This document shows positions 47,601 to 59,600 of a stretch of DNA of 64,000 nucleotides, piece after piece (positions within the stretch are counted from its first letter, which is position 1; the number at the start of each line of letters is the position of its first letter). The position numbers and the translations under genes were made by a program. The DNA is from Blastomussa wellsi (lineage: Eukaryota > Cnidaria > Anthozoa > Scleractinia > Plerogyridae): contig OX393572.1 in assembly GCA_947652115.1 (NCBI GenBank), positions 6,212,241 to 6,276,240 of the forward strand, in the 5' to 3' direction. Below the pieces are notes generated by a model that was not told the origin of the DNA, did no database searches, and was given only the letters and a program-made list of their open reading frames with translations.

Positions 47601-50600
47601 CTGTCTGACCCTGAGTCGGTCAACTCTAAGTAAGTAAATAAGAAATTAGTCTCGCCATCAATTAATCAATAAGCTAAGCTGCTTTTTGAATTTTCTTAAA
47701 TTTAAGGGAAGTTGAAGAGCTGAAGAAAGAAGGGAAAGAAAAGAAAGAGGAAGTAAGTCATTGATAATTTTGAGAATTTGTCGCACGTGATTAAACATGT
47801 TTTACTTGAGGAACATTTTGCTGAAGTTCTGAATAGACCTCCCCCCACACGATCGGAAGTGGAGAGTGAAGCTCATGAAACACTCGAAATTGAAACGGGT
47901 CCCGCTACACGTGCAGAAATCAGGACAGCTATACAACAACTGAAGAATGGAAAGGCTGGTGGTGTTGAGGGCGTGACAACAGAGCTGATAAAGGCAGATA
48001 TTGAAACTACAGTGGCTGTGTTGTACGAATTGCTTTTGAAGATCTGGGAAAGTGAAATAGTACCTAATGACTGGAGATGTGGGTTGATTATTCGCCTCCC
48101 CAAGAAGGGAAATCTCATGGAATGTGGAAACTGGAGAGGAATAACACTGCTACCTGTGGCCGCAAAAGTATTAGGTAAAGTGATTATCACAAGAATTAGG
48201 GACGCTGTTGACACCGGACTTAGACAAGAACAGGCAGGGTTTAGGAGAGGAAGGGGGACAGTTGAACAGATATTCATTCTGAGAAACATCATTGAGCAAG
48301 TAATTGAATGGAATGCCAACTTGTATGTGTGTTTTGTGGATTTTGAGAAAGCTTTTGATAGCATTGACAGAGGTATTTTATGGGGAATAATGGGAGAGTA
48401 TGGTATTCCATCGAAATTGATCATGATGGTAAAGGCAATGTATGAACAGAGCAAATGTGCTGTTGTAGATGGTTCTGGAAGTTACGACTGGTTTGATGTA
48501 AGGACAGGGGTGAAACAGGGCTGTTGCATGTCTGGTTTTCTCTTTCTTCTTGTGATTGATTGGGTTATGAGAAGGACTCTTGAGGGAAGGCAAACTGGAA
48601 TAAGATGGCAATTCACGAGCAAGTTAGAGGATTTAGACTTTGCTGACGATGTGGCTCTTGTTGCAAGCAGGACAGTGGACATGCAAACGAAGCTAGAAAC
48701 TCTTAACACAAACGGGAAGAAGACTGGGCTGAAGATTAACCTGGGTAAAACAGTGGTAATGAAATGGAATGTCAATCCTGGAATAAAGATCCAGCTGGAA
48801 GGAAGTGACGTCGAAGAGGTTGAGAAATTTGTTTATCTTGGTGCCACAGTAACATCAACTGGTGGTGCAGGTGAAGATATAAGCGCCAGGCTAGGGAAAG
48901 CTCAAGCAGCCTTCTGCAACTTAAAGACCATCTGGAGGAACAGTCAACTCAGCATAAACACCAAGTTGAAGATTTTTAGATCTAATGTATTGGCTGTCCT
49001 ACTCTATGGTTGTGAAACTTGGCGAATAATCAAAAGCGACGAGAACAAGCTTAATGTCTTCCTCCACAAGTGCATACGACGCATTCTGAAAATTTACTGG
49101 CCCATGAAAGTATCCAATGAAGAGATAAGATCAAAGACGAATATGGAGGAGATCTCTCATCAGATAAAGCGAAGACGCTGGAAAATGATCGGGCATATAC
49201 TAAGGATGAAAGCAAACGAGAACCCAAGAATAGCTCTAACCTGGACACCAGAAGGAAAACGTAGGAGAGGTAGACCCAGAGAGACATGGAGAAGAACTGT
49301 TGAGAAAGAAAGAGGAGAACTTGGGTTCAATGGATGGACGGAAGCAAGTAACTATGCCAGAAACCGTGACACTTGGAGAGAAAGAACGCAAGGCCCCATT
49401 TCCCTTAATGGGAAAAGGACAAAATGATGATGATGATGACTTGTTACGATTGCGTTGCTGAAAAGCTTTTTTCTTTTTTGCCATCTCAAATCCAATGTAA
49501 TTACCAATGTAATCACTCTAATTACCTTGACGTATATTATGTTGTCTGAGGAAAGAAATGTGTTTCTTCCAAATAGCTAAACTAAATGTACTAATAAAAT
49601 ACTATTTTTAATATTCTTATTTTATGCAGATAGCGGATGAAAATCGTGACCTCAAGAGGTAAAAATTAAATTTGAGTTGGTGTTTTTACATTGATCAGTC
49701 TGATCACTGTTAGGTTGGGGACTTTTCGTGTCTTTCACTGCGACACGCCCTAAAGTGAATGGAGCTCTGCGTGACGAAACCTCCCACCCCTCCCGCCTAC
49801 TGACACTGATCCGAGAAAATCTTAGAGTGCGTTCCTTTGGGGTGATCAGGGTCAGGATCAGTGATCCGAGATCACTCAGATCGTGGTACATCAAAGGAAC
49901 CGGCGAATCCCGGCTTGCCCAGAGTGGAATCACCGGTTCTTTGCTCACCATGATCCCAGAAATCTCGGATCACTGATCGTGATCTAGACCATCCCAAAGG
50001 AACACACCCTTATGTCAAAGAAGAAATTGGTTTCTCCATCAATAAATCAATCAGCTAAGCTGCTTTTTAAATTCCTAAATTTTAGGGAAATAGAAGAGCT
50101 GAAGAAAGAAGGGAAAAAAAAAGAAGAGGAAGTAAGTGATACATAATTTACAGAATTTGCCGCTCGTGATTAAACATGTAATATTCTTGTTACGTGTACT
50201 TTCCTGAAAAGCCTTTTTCTTTTTTTTTATTCTGTCGGAAGAATGAAATATGTTTCTTCCAAATAGCTATCGCAATAAAATGTGCTAATGAAATATCATT
50301 TTTAAATATTCTCATTTTATACAGATGGCGTGTGAAAATCGTGACCTCAAGAGGTAAAAATTGATTTGACGTTGACAATAATTATCTTACGTTGACAATA
50401 ATTACCTTACATTCAACTGGAAAGTTACATTAGTCAGTCTGATCACTGTTAGGTTGGGGACTTTGCGTGTCTTTCACTGCGACACGACCTGAAGTGAATG
50501 GAGCTCTGTGAAAAAGAGACTGCCCATGAGTGAGATGATTATATTTAATATTGTTCTCAACTTTTCCTTATTCGATTCCAGGTTAACAGATAAAGTGAAT

Positions 50601-52883
50601 CGGGAATTCGCCATTTATCGTCTTGAGGTAAGGATGAAATAACAGAAAAGCCCAATAATGATTCAGTAAACAGCGATATGTTAGTGTTGTCGGATGGGGC
50701 GACGCCTATGTTGGAAATCAGATACAAACTTTGCACAACCCGTAAACGGACATATTGGCTGTAAAACGCAATGTATAGTTTAAACTTTCATTTTGATTTT
50801 CGTCTCCCATAAGAAGACAATCGAAAGGAAAAATCTTACTGATAAGCCTCAATCGCATTTAAGGTGGCTCACAGCAGTTTCCAGCACATTCCCTCTCTTT
50901 TAATTTGATAGGTCATTGGGCAATAATGGCGTCCGGCAAACAAATGCCCAATCACAGTTGTGATTATTTTCTTGAAATTATTGATTACCATAGCAGCGGC
51001 ATAATGCGCTAACAACAGCCTTAATGTTAAATGTTTGAAAATTTATGTGGCTCTTAAAGCAATTCTCATTTTTTTAACGTTGCATACAATTCGCAATTTT
51101 CGAATTTCACATAATACACCTTGTTTGCTCCTCAAAATTTTGCATACGCATTGTTTTCAGTAAATTCTCTTGGGACGTCTGTAATGCCCAGAGGAAATAG
51201 GAAAAAAAAATTTGGGGAGCAAGCCAGGTTTGTTATTAGAAATGCGAAAATGGCGAATTGCATCGTAGCATAGTGATCAACATTCAGTATAAAAAAAATT
51301 GTTGTTCACCAGGCTAATTTTGAAGCTTCTGTATATATAATTACAGAAGCCTATAATGATAGGCTTCTGATAATTGACATAATTATCAATCGCATAGAAA
51401 GCAAGCAAATAGTGTTATTTTCTCGATAACATTCCATAATTTTATTTCTTTTAGATGAAAATGGCTCTTAACGACAAAGAGAAGTAAGTACAAAAAATAG
51501 TAATAGTTTTGGGAAAATATGTGTAAACAAGTCACACCATATCCACACTCCTCTGTAACAGACCAAGTGGAATCTTTATCCTCACTGGGTTTTCGGGAAA
51601 AAAGTTACCGGTTTTTTTTCCCACCGGGTCCGTTCGTTTTCTGTTTTATTTTGCTCATTTATTATTATTTTTTGCAAACAAAATACGCTGGGTCACACCA
51701 CACAGTCACTGGGTAAAACAAAATAATCACTGGGTACTGGGGAGACAAAATTTCTGCTGGGCAGGGGAAAATAATCCACTGGGTAGGGTTTCAGTGGTTC
51801 TGTTACAGAGGGTTGTATATCTAGACTACTCCAAACCGAGCGGACAGTGTTTCTCTATATAACGCTTTCACTCACTTGACCAGTAGCACTTATTGGTTTA
51901 GTAACGTAAAAGACGATACTGTATATTCAGTTCTTGGAGAACAAATTTGGTACCCCAATATAATACGGCCGCTATTTCATGTTTTGGAACTCCAGGATGA
52001 CTGCAGCTAACACGACAAACAAAAGCGTTCTATACTGATCTATCCTTTTTTTATGGCAAACAGATCATGGACTCTCTCAGGCTAGATTCATATGCATGTT
52101 GTTTTATAATTTACTCGGCATTTAGATTACCATATAATTCGTTGTGCTTTTCTTGCAGCGAGATTGTTGATATAACTCAGACGTGCGATGAACTAAACAT
52201 TCGTGTGAGTATAAGGAGAAGTTTTACCTAACGAAATAATTGGATAAGATAAGAGATAATAAGTTAGAATTTTACTGAAGCATTTAGCAGAGAAATGTAG
52301 CACGGCTGAGTTTCGGAGATATGATAATTAAAGTGGTCCAACAGACCGAAGGTTGCCCTCGGCTGGATTGCTTACTATGAAGCGGCTAGGAGTATTTCTA
52401 CTCCCCCCCGGATGGGTTGCTAGGTTGTACCCCATAGCATTGAATTCTCCCGTACCTGTTTATACACCTGGGTGGAGAGAGGCATTATAAGTTAGTGTTG
52501 AAGTGTCTTGCACTAGAACAAGTAGAGTTCCAGGGTTCGAACCCGTACCTCCGATCCGAAGTTCAGCCCACTTACCTTCAGACCATCCCCTGATACACGC
52601 GACCGGATCACAACACACACAGGCACTAGCAATTTAGCCCAGGGACATGCCCTGGTTGCTCAGTGTACACCATGCAGGCATCTTGCACCATGTTCCCGCT
52701 ACATGATGCCATTTTAACCCTGTAACATTTCCTCGTCTTTACGGACAGTTATAATCTCTTTCGACGGCTTATTATGTTATTTCTCTTTCTCCTCAGCTCG
52801 CCTTTCTTGAACTTGAACGAAAGCGTCCCTCGAAGGGGAGGAAGATCAGAAATTTTTTTCGTCGAATTTTTCGACGGCAGTGA
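36978..52883 (+). CDS. Gene 3 (complete): microexon coiled-coil repeat protein, 8 modules
   Basis: Third family member, 20 exons: 36978-37002, 41110-41171, 42068-42134, 43088-43116, 44113-44158, 44294-44322, 45030-45075, 45302-45330, 45921-45966, 46187-46215, 46860-46905, 47147-47175, 47707-47752, 49630-49658, 50086-50131, 50325-50353, 50582-50627, 51455-51483, 52159-52204, 52797-52883. All stay in frame, giving a predicted 275-278 residues. It has 8 modules and lacks the MLDENLDLQR type. Start peptide is MAQARPS. Exon 45921 reads EVEELKIEGKEKEEA and exon 50086 has GKKKEEE in place of GKEKEEA. Three transposons sit in its introns: Harbinger in intron 1 (37500-40755), a SINE in intron 4 (43586-43865) and an RTE fragment (47809-49438). 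No splice site or exon is broken. The same exon 1/2 junction ambiguity applies (exon 2 from 41110 or 41123). Confidence 0.83.
37679..39074 (+). CDS. Harbinger (HARBI1-like) DDE transposase
   Basis: Two exons, 37679-38138 and 38389-39074, with a 250 bp GT-AG intron (gtacgt to ttgcag). They join in frame (G plus AC gives Asp) to 381 residues, close to the usual size of HARBI1-like nucleases. An N-terminal helix-turn-helix-like region is followed by the DDE nuclease fold. Likely catalytic residues are D177 in GLIDGTHVRI, D227 in GSVHDSRVL and E291 in RQTVERSIRLLKG. GDGGYPL and TPYR are also typical. The C-terminal end is acidic (run of Asp/Glu). The transposase nuclease cuts at the element ends, in this superfamily with its Myb-like partner. 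The ATG has A at -3. A poly(A) signal lies at 39513. All key residues are present. Confidence 0.93.
39513..39518 (+). terminator. Poly(A) signal of the Harbinger transposase
   Basis: AATAAA about 440 bases after the transposase stop codon and just before the 3' end of the convergent gene. A G-rich stretch (39375-39387) precedes it. Confidence 0.55.
39567..40518 (-). CDS. Harbinger Myb/SANT-like DNA-binding accessory protein
   Basis: Two exons on the minus strand: 40518-40422 and 40288-39567, with a 133 bp GT-AG intron. The continuous frame can start at 40298, but there the ATG lies inside a pyrimidine tract just before a cag acceptor. Splicing to the upstream exon keeps the frame and gives 272 residues. 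That exon adds a short Cys/His segment with CGNC near residue 9 and NHTC near residue 25. Residues about 74-165 form a trihelix or Myb/SANT-like domain (ERWEDKHVRLL, CLRKWSKLEAK, KSWKYQDD). A basic patch (KQKRKVTRKRKSK) may be a nuclear signal, and the C-terminus is a predicted coiled coil. Family knowledge: this protein binds the element ends and helps import the transposase. Confidence 0.85.
41298..41465 (+). repeat. G-rich minisatellite in gene 3 intron 2
   Basis: Same units as at 18297-18470 with a few substitutions. Confidence 0.7.
43586..43865 (+). mobile_element. tRNA-derived SINE with 13 bp target duplication
   Basis: Inserted in gene 3 intron 4. It begins with a tRNA-like head: box A near tggcctaatggttagtgcgc (43600-43620) and box B ggttcgagttc (about 43640-43652). 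A body follows (gcaagacacttta; cacccaggtgtataaatggg), and the tail ends cttaccttacctttt. TTATAATGATGAA flanks both sides (43573-43585, 43866-43878). The homologous introns of genes 2 and 4 show the unoccupied site. Confidence 0.88.
43935..44060 (+). repeat. AGTC array, gene 3 intron 43117-44112
   Basis: Short mixed array after the SINE at 43586. Confidence 0.7.
44500..44935 (+). repeat. AGTC array, gene 3 intron 44323-45029
   Basis: Long array including seven consecutive CGGT units, then long AGTC runs. Confidence 0.8.
45660..45890 (+). repeat. AGTC array, gene 3 intron 45331-45920
   Basis: Degenerate AGTC/TCTG array. Confidence 0.7.
46545..46780 (+). repeat. AGTC array, gene 3 intron 46216-46859
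   Basis: Degenerate array. The corresponding gene 1 intron (8816-9112) has lost nearly all of it. Confidence 0.7.
47388..47610 (+). repeat. AGTC array, gene 3 intron 47176-47706
   Basis: Counterpart of 9640-9870, slightly contracted. Confidence 0.75.
47809..49427 (+). CDS. RTE-clade reverse transcriptase fragment, open frame
   Basis: The frame is open from 47778 to the TGA at 49425-49427, but the first ten residues come from the host intron. The element part starts at 47809. RT motifs are visible: NWRGITLLPVAAK, AGFRRGRGTVEQ, motif A FVDFEKAFDSIDR, motif B GVKQGCCMSG and motif C FADDVALV. A typical C-terminal region follows (YGCETWRI, RRRWKMIGHILRM, RRRGRPRETWRR). This C-terminal pattern is shared with RTE/BovB proteins. 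The apurinic endonuclease domain is absent, so the copy cannot be autonomous. The lack of any stop or frameshift indicates a recent insertion. Confidence 0.88.
47809..49438 (+). mobile_element. 5'-truncated RTE-type LINE insertion
   Basis: The 1630 bp insertion sits in the intron between gene 3 exons 47707-47752 and 49630-49658. It is flanked by ACTTG at 47804-47808 and 49439-49443; gene 1 shows the unoccupied site near 10068 (gcttg). The 3' end is a short (ATG)5 run (49424-49438) with no poly(A), a hallmark of RTE/BovB-like LINEs. The endonuclease and 5' part of the RT are missing, consistent with 5' truncation during target-primed reverse transcription. Confidence 0.88.
49825..50009. mobile_element. 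Harbinger-like MITE, gene 3
   Basis: Orthologous to 10455-10641, with TTA on both sides and both inverted ends recognisable. Confidence 0.65.
51549..51812. mobile_element. Non-autonomous DNA element with CACTGGGT repeats, gene 3
   Basis: Same element at the same site as in gene 2 (29825-30089), with small differences (tcctctgtaac on the left). Confidence 0.6.
52330..52592 (-). mobile_element. Antisense SINE, gene 3 last intron
   Basis: Orthologous to the copies at 12660 and 30605, with box B (ggttcgaaccc on the minus strand) intact. Confidence 0.72.
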
Positions 52884-52984
52884 CTCATTTTTAACTTGTA
52901 CTAAAAACGCTATTGATGTATATATTTTTTGCTATGAAAACAAAAAAAGTGTAATATAATTTAAATACTCATTTAATTTTCAAT

Positions 52985-53520
52985 TGTATTTTTTGAAGTC
53001 GTGAGCGAACCTTTCGAGGTAAGGAGGCTTCGATCTCTTTGTAAAAAATTATGTTATATAACTTTTTTTATTTCTTAAATTATTTATTGTATTTTTGAAG
53101 TCGTGAGCAAACCTTTCGAGGTAAGGAGGCTTCGATCTGTTATATAATTATTTTTTTATTTCTTAATTATTTATTGTAGTTTTGAAGTCGTGAGCGAACC
53201 TTTCGAGGTAAGGAGGCTTCGATCTCTTTGTAAAAAATTATGTTATATCATTAATTTTTTTATTTATTAATTATTTAATTGTATTTTTGAAGTCGTGAGC
53301 GAACCTTTCGAGGTAAGGAGGCTTCGATCTCTTTGTAAAAAATTATGTTATATAATTTATTTATTTATTTATTATTTATTTGTATTTTTGAAGTCGTGAG
53401 CGAACCTTTCGAGGTAAGGAGGCTTCGATCTTTTTATAAAAAAATGTGTTATATTATTAAATTGTTTATTTATTTATTTGTATTTTTGAACTCGTGAGCG
53501 AACCTTTCGTGGTATTTTGA
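52985..53520 (+). repeat. 3' UTR tandem array with donor-like motifs (gene 3)
   Basis: Six units matching those after genes 1 and 2, five with the intact AG/gtaagg core and the final one degenerate. Confidence 0.8.
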
Positions 53521-53597
53521 GGCTTTTTGAAAAAGGACATTTGTAATGTTTTGAGAATTTTATCTTTGACTACTGATTTATAGTATTTATGTTTATG

Positions 53598-53603
53598 AAT
53601 AAA
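53598..53603 (+). terminator. Poly(A) signal, gene 3
   Basis: AATAAA with the same downstream GT-rich element as genes 1 and 2. Confidence 0.7.
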
Positions 53604-55345
53604 GATTATTTTAAGCAAAGTGTTCTTGCGTGATTCCAGTGGGTGTGTGAATGTCGAAAAACAAAATCCGAGAGGGCAAATCTGAAAAATCCTTAGGTAT
53701 AGGGGCTTAACTTGTCCTTATTCAAATGACCGAACGAAACCAAATCCCGGGGTTTTTCATTTTGCCAGGAAGGGAAATGTTTTTCCGGGGAGAAATTAAA
53801 ATAAATTATTTTACAGAAAAACGGTGCCCTAGTTTCGTGTAGATGGCTCTACAACGTGCGAGCCATGTCTAGAAAAAAAAAATAGAAATTTTGTTTTACT
53901 TTTGATTAAAATAATATTTCATTCTTAGGCAAAGAAATGAAATTCAATTTTTCTAGCATTCTCAAAAGAATACCATAATAATTTTTATTCTCTGGTTATA
54001 CAGTGAAGCAATTCAGTGCAGCTCAGTGACAATGGGAAAAAGCGAATTTCACTGAGCGTCTTGAAACATCTAGAACCTGTAGCTAAGAGAGGGACACATC
54101 AAAAGAAAAAAAAAAAGACTGGTTTTCCCTGAATCTTGTAAAAGTAACTTATTGCAGGAACGAAAATAGACGACGGTTGTTATTAGCGCCTTCTTAAACA
54201 TCATTCAACAGTCTGTAGATCTAATTCAATGAGAAAAAGTTAACTTGTACTTCCTGTCGAAGCTTTGGTATACCTGTTTAATACCGGTATTCGAGATCTT
54301 CGACAGGAAACACAGGTACTTCAATTCATTTTAGTATCTTATTCAAAGACTTACGTAAAGACTTTTTAGGCACCGCTAACTCACACCAGGCAATACAGTC
54401 ATATATGTGGAGTTGTTGAGGAAAAGGAGAGAAAAAGTAGATGTGGCCTAATGTTTTAACAGCTCGATGGACTCGGAATAGTGCTCATTTTTCAGTTAGA
54501 CGCGTGATTATCAAAGCGCGGTAAAAATCGCACGGCTTTAGCTTTGCAAAAGATGGGTTCTTCATATTTGTATGGAAACACCGGTTGTACGGTTTCTCCG
54601 AATGACAGGAAATTTCCAGGGCCGTACCTGAGAATTTTTATCCGCGGGGACAATTTTTTGTCTGCTGGTGTAAACTCCGCACACCTTCACTTCCCACAAG
54701 AAATAGCCCAGCAAAATCAAACATTATGTTAGAAAAAAAAAAAACAAATCAAAGAACGCTAAGATTTACCCGTTGAATTGATTCAAATTAATCCATAATA
54801 CCTGTCGAGTGTAGAAAGAGGGCGTTTCTTCTCAATCAGCCAGACTTTTTTCTCTTTAACTTTTTCCAAGGCTTCTTAAGGACGGAAAATAAATGAGAAA
54901 ACTTTTACCTTCGATCGCCATGTTTTTTGGTGAGCAGGCTCTGAAGGTGGTTATCGAGGTGGAATTTTTAAAAGGAACAGCTTCTTTTTCGTCCCGTTTA
55001 CGTGATGAAAAAATTGAACTGTTCCATTTGTTGAAAAATTCTCATAGAAAATTCCATGTAAATGGGAAGCGTTCGATATTCACCGGATTAATCACTTTCT
55101 TTCTTCCAAGAGGGCATGGTAACTAATCCTGTAGCATGACTGGTTCTTTGCTGTGCGGATTTTCCTGTCTGCCTATCATCCTATCTCCGAACTCACTATC
55201 CACCGCCGGAATAAATCGCTTTTTTCAACAAGATGGCACGGTAATGAATACTGCAATCTGATTGGTTCTCTCTGTTGTCCCTGATTTTTATATCTACCGA
55301 CGTTGAATGTAACAGTGACGTGTGATACCAGCATCTCTAGAAAGA
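53604..55345. other. Intergenic, genes 3-4, proximal part
   Basis: Copy of 13941-15840 with deletions of about 120 bp (near 54740) and 37 bp (near 55195) relative to it. No gene supported. Confidence 0.55.
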
Positions 55346-56560
55346 ACAACAAGAACTACTGACTAAGTCTTACAAATTTTCAAGTATTCGAACACATGCC
55401 GCCCAAGCTCTCGATGCGATTTTTGTTTTGGAAATGTTGTACTACAACGCAGGAGAGGTTCCAGGATTTTTCGTAGGAGGGGGTGACCTAAGTAGAATAC
55501 CAGTTATATTGATAAGTCGGAGGTTATCTCAGGAGAGGAGGGGGGTGCGCTACCCTGCACCCTCCCCTTGATCCGCCCCTACAACGGTTTAATTTGAATT
55601 TATAAAGACTTGAATGGGAAAATGGACTCAAAAAATCAATAAACCAATAAAATAAGACAAAATCAAATCAAATTACAAATGTACCTAAAAATAAAATCAA
55701 CTTATCTCAGTAATGCGTTGTTGTTTTATCGTGTTATTATCTGATCTATTCTCGCTTCTGAACCCGATCCGAGGCCTTTAGCTTTTAGGTGAGTCATGGC
55801 TATTTTTGGTGGAAGGGCCACAGCCCCTCTAATTTCGAAGGAGAGCAAGTTGTAAGTTTGTGGTGCAACTGGTCATATTACTTAAGCTAAAAATTCGGTT
55901 AATGGTCATTTGCAACTATGTGTCAACTGACAAGGACATAAACATTAGATCTTAGTGTATGCTAAAAGATAAGTTTCGGGGCGAACTGCTTTCGTTTTGA
56001 GGAGGCCGTCATTAAAGCGGCAAAGACGTAGGGAGATTGGTGAGGAGTCGAGTAGACCTCGCGGGCTTCGCCCGCGATAGCTGCATGAGTAGCACACCCC
56101 CGCAAATATCCCGCCGGCTACGCAGGCTAGCAAAAAGATGACGAGACCTTTCCTACTCGAAAATTTCAATCAGAAATATATATTTTTTTGAAAATTAGGT
56201 TTTTATTATTATTTCAATTTCCTAGCTCACTTTTCTAATGTTTCATTCCAAAAGATGAAACATTTGGCACAGTTCGGATCTCAGTACCAGTCCCGAGGAA
56301 CTGGTGAAGAAAAAAAGAGAGAGAGTCTGGGTTCAAAGAAAGGTACTGTAACGCCAAATCTTGGCGCGCGCTTATTGCTCGCGCACACCCGCGCGGGCGA
56401 ACATGGTAAGAATTTGAAAGTTATGGCGTCATTTGTCTCAGCGATTGCATTTTAATAACGAAGTACTCTTTACAATTTTCGGAATCATTTAGAAATTCGA
56501 AAGTCAGACTTGTTAGAAAGAATGGAAGAACCTAAAGAGAAATCGTGGAAAAAATAAATG

Positions 56561-56595
56561 TGACGCAAAAACATGACGTCATTAACTAACGTCAC
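56561..56595 (+). promoter_or_regulatory. CRE-like cluster upstream of gene 4
   Basis: Copy of the gene 2 cluster, with TGACGTCA at 56574-56581. It lies inside the near-identical tract shared with gene 2, so its conservation is not independent evidence. Confidence 0.5.
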
Positions 56596-56683
56596 AAAGG
56601 TAAATGAAGTACTTGGTCGCATCAGATTGCAGCTAGCAGAATACACTGCAGTTCATTTGCGAAAATTACTGATTGGTAAAAGC

Positions 56684-59600
56684 ATGGCTCAAGCTAAACC
56701 GTCAGCAAGTAAGTTAGCAATTTGACCACCACATTTATAATAACCCTGACTCAAAATTCGGAAATTTAAAGTGCTCTACTTTATTATATCTTAGCGTAGT
56801 TTTCCACGGTGGTTTTAAGCATCTTAAAAATATACATGAAAAAATTGCTCGATTCTGATTGGTTGGCAGCAGTGCAGTTCAAGTGTAACACCAGTGCAAA
56901 ACGTGTAACACCGGTGTAAATTACACATCGAAATTCTGGATTATAATTGCAATTGTTTTTAACGAGTCGCTTTCAGTTCGAAGCATTATCAGCTGATCTT
57001 CAACAGAAAATCGGCAAATCCGCGTCAAATGCGCGTTTCCTGTATGTAATACAAAGATCTTCCGGCACTCCCTTCAGGCGTTTTTTTTCATTTTGATATT
57101 ATTATTATAAATAATGTAATCATACGGTTTTTCGCGTGAAATTTCAGATTTTTGAAAAACTCACTCGTACAAATTAATTACAAAATGAACTCAAACCCGT
57201 ATAGTTACCTATACACAGATGCATACATAAGTAAAACATACATACATAATTAAAACCTTGTAGAACTAAAACAATGATAACAAGTTAACTTTGAATACGT
57301 TCCACATTAATAGGTATACCAAAGCTGCGCCAGGAAATACAGGTACTTTGTTTTGGCATCCTACCTTTATAGACACTTTTCAAAGGCGCCGCAAACTCAC
57401 ACCAAGCTAAATAAATACATATATCTAGAGGTGCTGGAGAAAAGGAGAGAACAGGCAGCAGTGGCGTAATTTTTTAACAGCAAAGCTAGACTCCGAATAG
57501 TGCTGAGCATTGCGCATATTTCAGTTAGACGCGAGATTAACAAAGCGCGTTAAAAACATTTTTACTGGTGGAACTCTCCCATTACTATTATTGATCTTTT
57601 TTTTCCTTTTAGTCGTTACAGTCAGTTATCAAGAGAAAAGACGCTCACATTGGCAATGTCGTGAGATACGCAGAGTAAGTGATTATCAATATTGGAGTGA
57701 GAAGTTAAATCATTTGCCCAATCAATGACATGTATAAACACGTTACAAACTGATCTCGAAAAAGTAAATAAACCATGTGATGTAACCGACATATCTTTAC
57801 TGAGGGGGTGAGATGGTGTGACTAATTAGAAGGCCGGATGGCTTATTAGATATGGGAGGAGAGGGAGGGTGGCGCTTATTAGAGGGGGTGGCTTCTTTGA
57901 GGGGGATGGCTTATTAGAGGGAGGTGGCTTATTAGAGGGATGTGGTTTATTAGAGAGGGTGGCATATTAGAAGGAACAAACACAAAACTGCAAAGCTGAT
58001 ACTACGTAAAAAATGAACTTTGCGAAACATTTTAAACATGACAGAAACCGATAATGCAGGGTTGTAACCGTGAACAGCTGTTTCGTCCTAACTGGGGCTC
58101 GTCAGTACGGTGGACAGATTTTAAATGGAACCAACACCAACGCCAGCCCAAACAAAACGATCCGTTCACTTTATCAAGTTTCGTACTTTACACTTACTTG
58201 TCCTCCAAATCACGCGTTGTCACATCACGTGTCCCGGGAAGCAAAAATACAAAGTGTCACGTTGAAGTAAAATGTAGATGGCCAAACCATCTGAACATGA
58301 GAACGCATGGGCAAAACCATGCTTGAAGAGACAGCATATTGGATCTGAAAAGATCTACGGTCCCAAGTACCAAACTTAGTTTCAGAGAATTAAATCAGTT
58401 CTAACGAAGGGACCATAGGCTTACACACTAAAGAAAGTTTTCAGTTCTATTGTTTCACACATGTTTGTCAAACAAGGACACTAACAGGAGCATTGAAGAT
58501 CTTATTAAAAAATAACTAAGAATTACCATTAATTATTATTGGCAATTGTTTTTCATATATATTTTCCTTTTTTGTATTTTACAGTGAAAAGCGAAAGAAG
58601 GACCGTCAGAATATAGAAGATTTAAGAGCAGAATTAGCCAACCAAGCAAAAGTAAGGCAAAGATATCGATCTCAAAGCTTAACAGAAAAATCGCGAAATA
58701 ATCTAGCGCATACCGCAAAATCACAAGTCATTATCGCTCCCTCGGGTAATCCCATATTTGAGCTACACAGGGACGTATCGCTGGATAATGGGTATGGTTT
58801 TTGACCCTTCAGAGCTAAACAGGGCGTACACTTCAAGAGAGTGTTTGCTAGAAAGGGTAAAGATTCGTCCTTGCTATTCAGGGTACAGCCTGCGGACTGA
58901 AAAATAGCGCCCCTCCGAGACGGGAGCCTGTTCGCAGGATTGAGCGGTTATGGCTTCAAGACCTTCGTTGAGTTTTGAGCATATCCGAAATCACAAACGT
59001 TGATCGGTATTTATTTCGCCAGTCATCAGTCAACGTTAGGTCATTTTTGGGACTGCATATTAGCGCTTTATTATCCAACAATTTGTTACGTTACCCATAT
59101 ATGGTCATGGAATGACTGTTTTCTGTCATCTGCACTCGACAGAAATCCTGCGATATATGATATATAGTCTCAGACAGTAAGTTAGGAAGTCAGTTAGTCA
59201 GTCAGCGTTTCAGTTACTATAATAGTCAATCTGGCAATCAATCGATTAAGCAAGCAAATTCGCGAGCGAGCGGACAATTAGCTAGCCCGCACTCAGCTAT
59301 TTGGAAGAAATTGATTCTATATATAACATTGTTAATGTACGAGAAAGTAAGAAGATTCTAAGGCTGGGACTGTGACGGAAAACGTTTTCAACTCGAAAGG
59401 ATTTATTACCGGATACTTTTCGGTTTTTAAAAGCATTCAAGTAACGTCTGTAGCTGTAAAACCCCTTGTGACTTCTTTGTAATAAGTTGTTTTATAGTTA
59501 TTAAGGTGTTATCGTTTGCCTGACGATGTAGTCACTTGTGATGTGGACCGCGACGTTTCGGCTGCATACTGCTAGCCTTCATCAGGCGATAAGGTCGACT

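Noticed and set aside
47873..48775. Minus-strand frames within the RTE fragment
   Set aside because: Antisense shadows of the reverse transcriptase frame.
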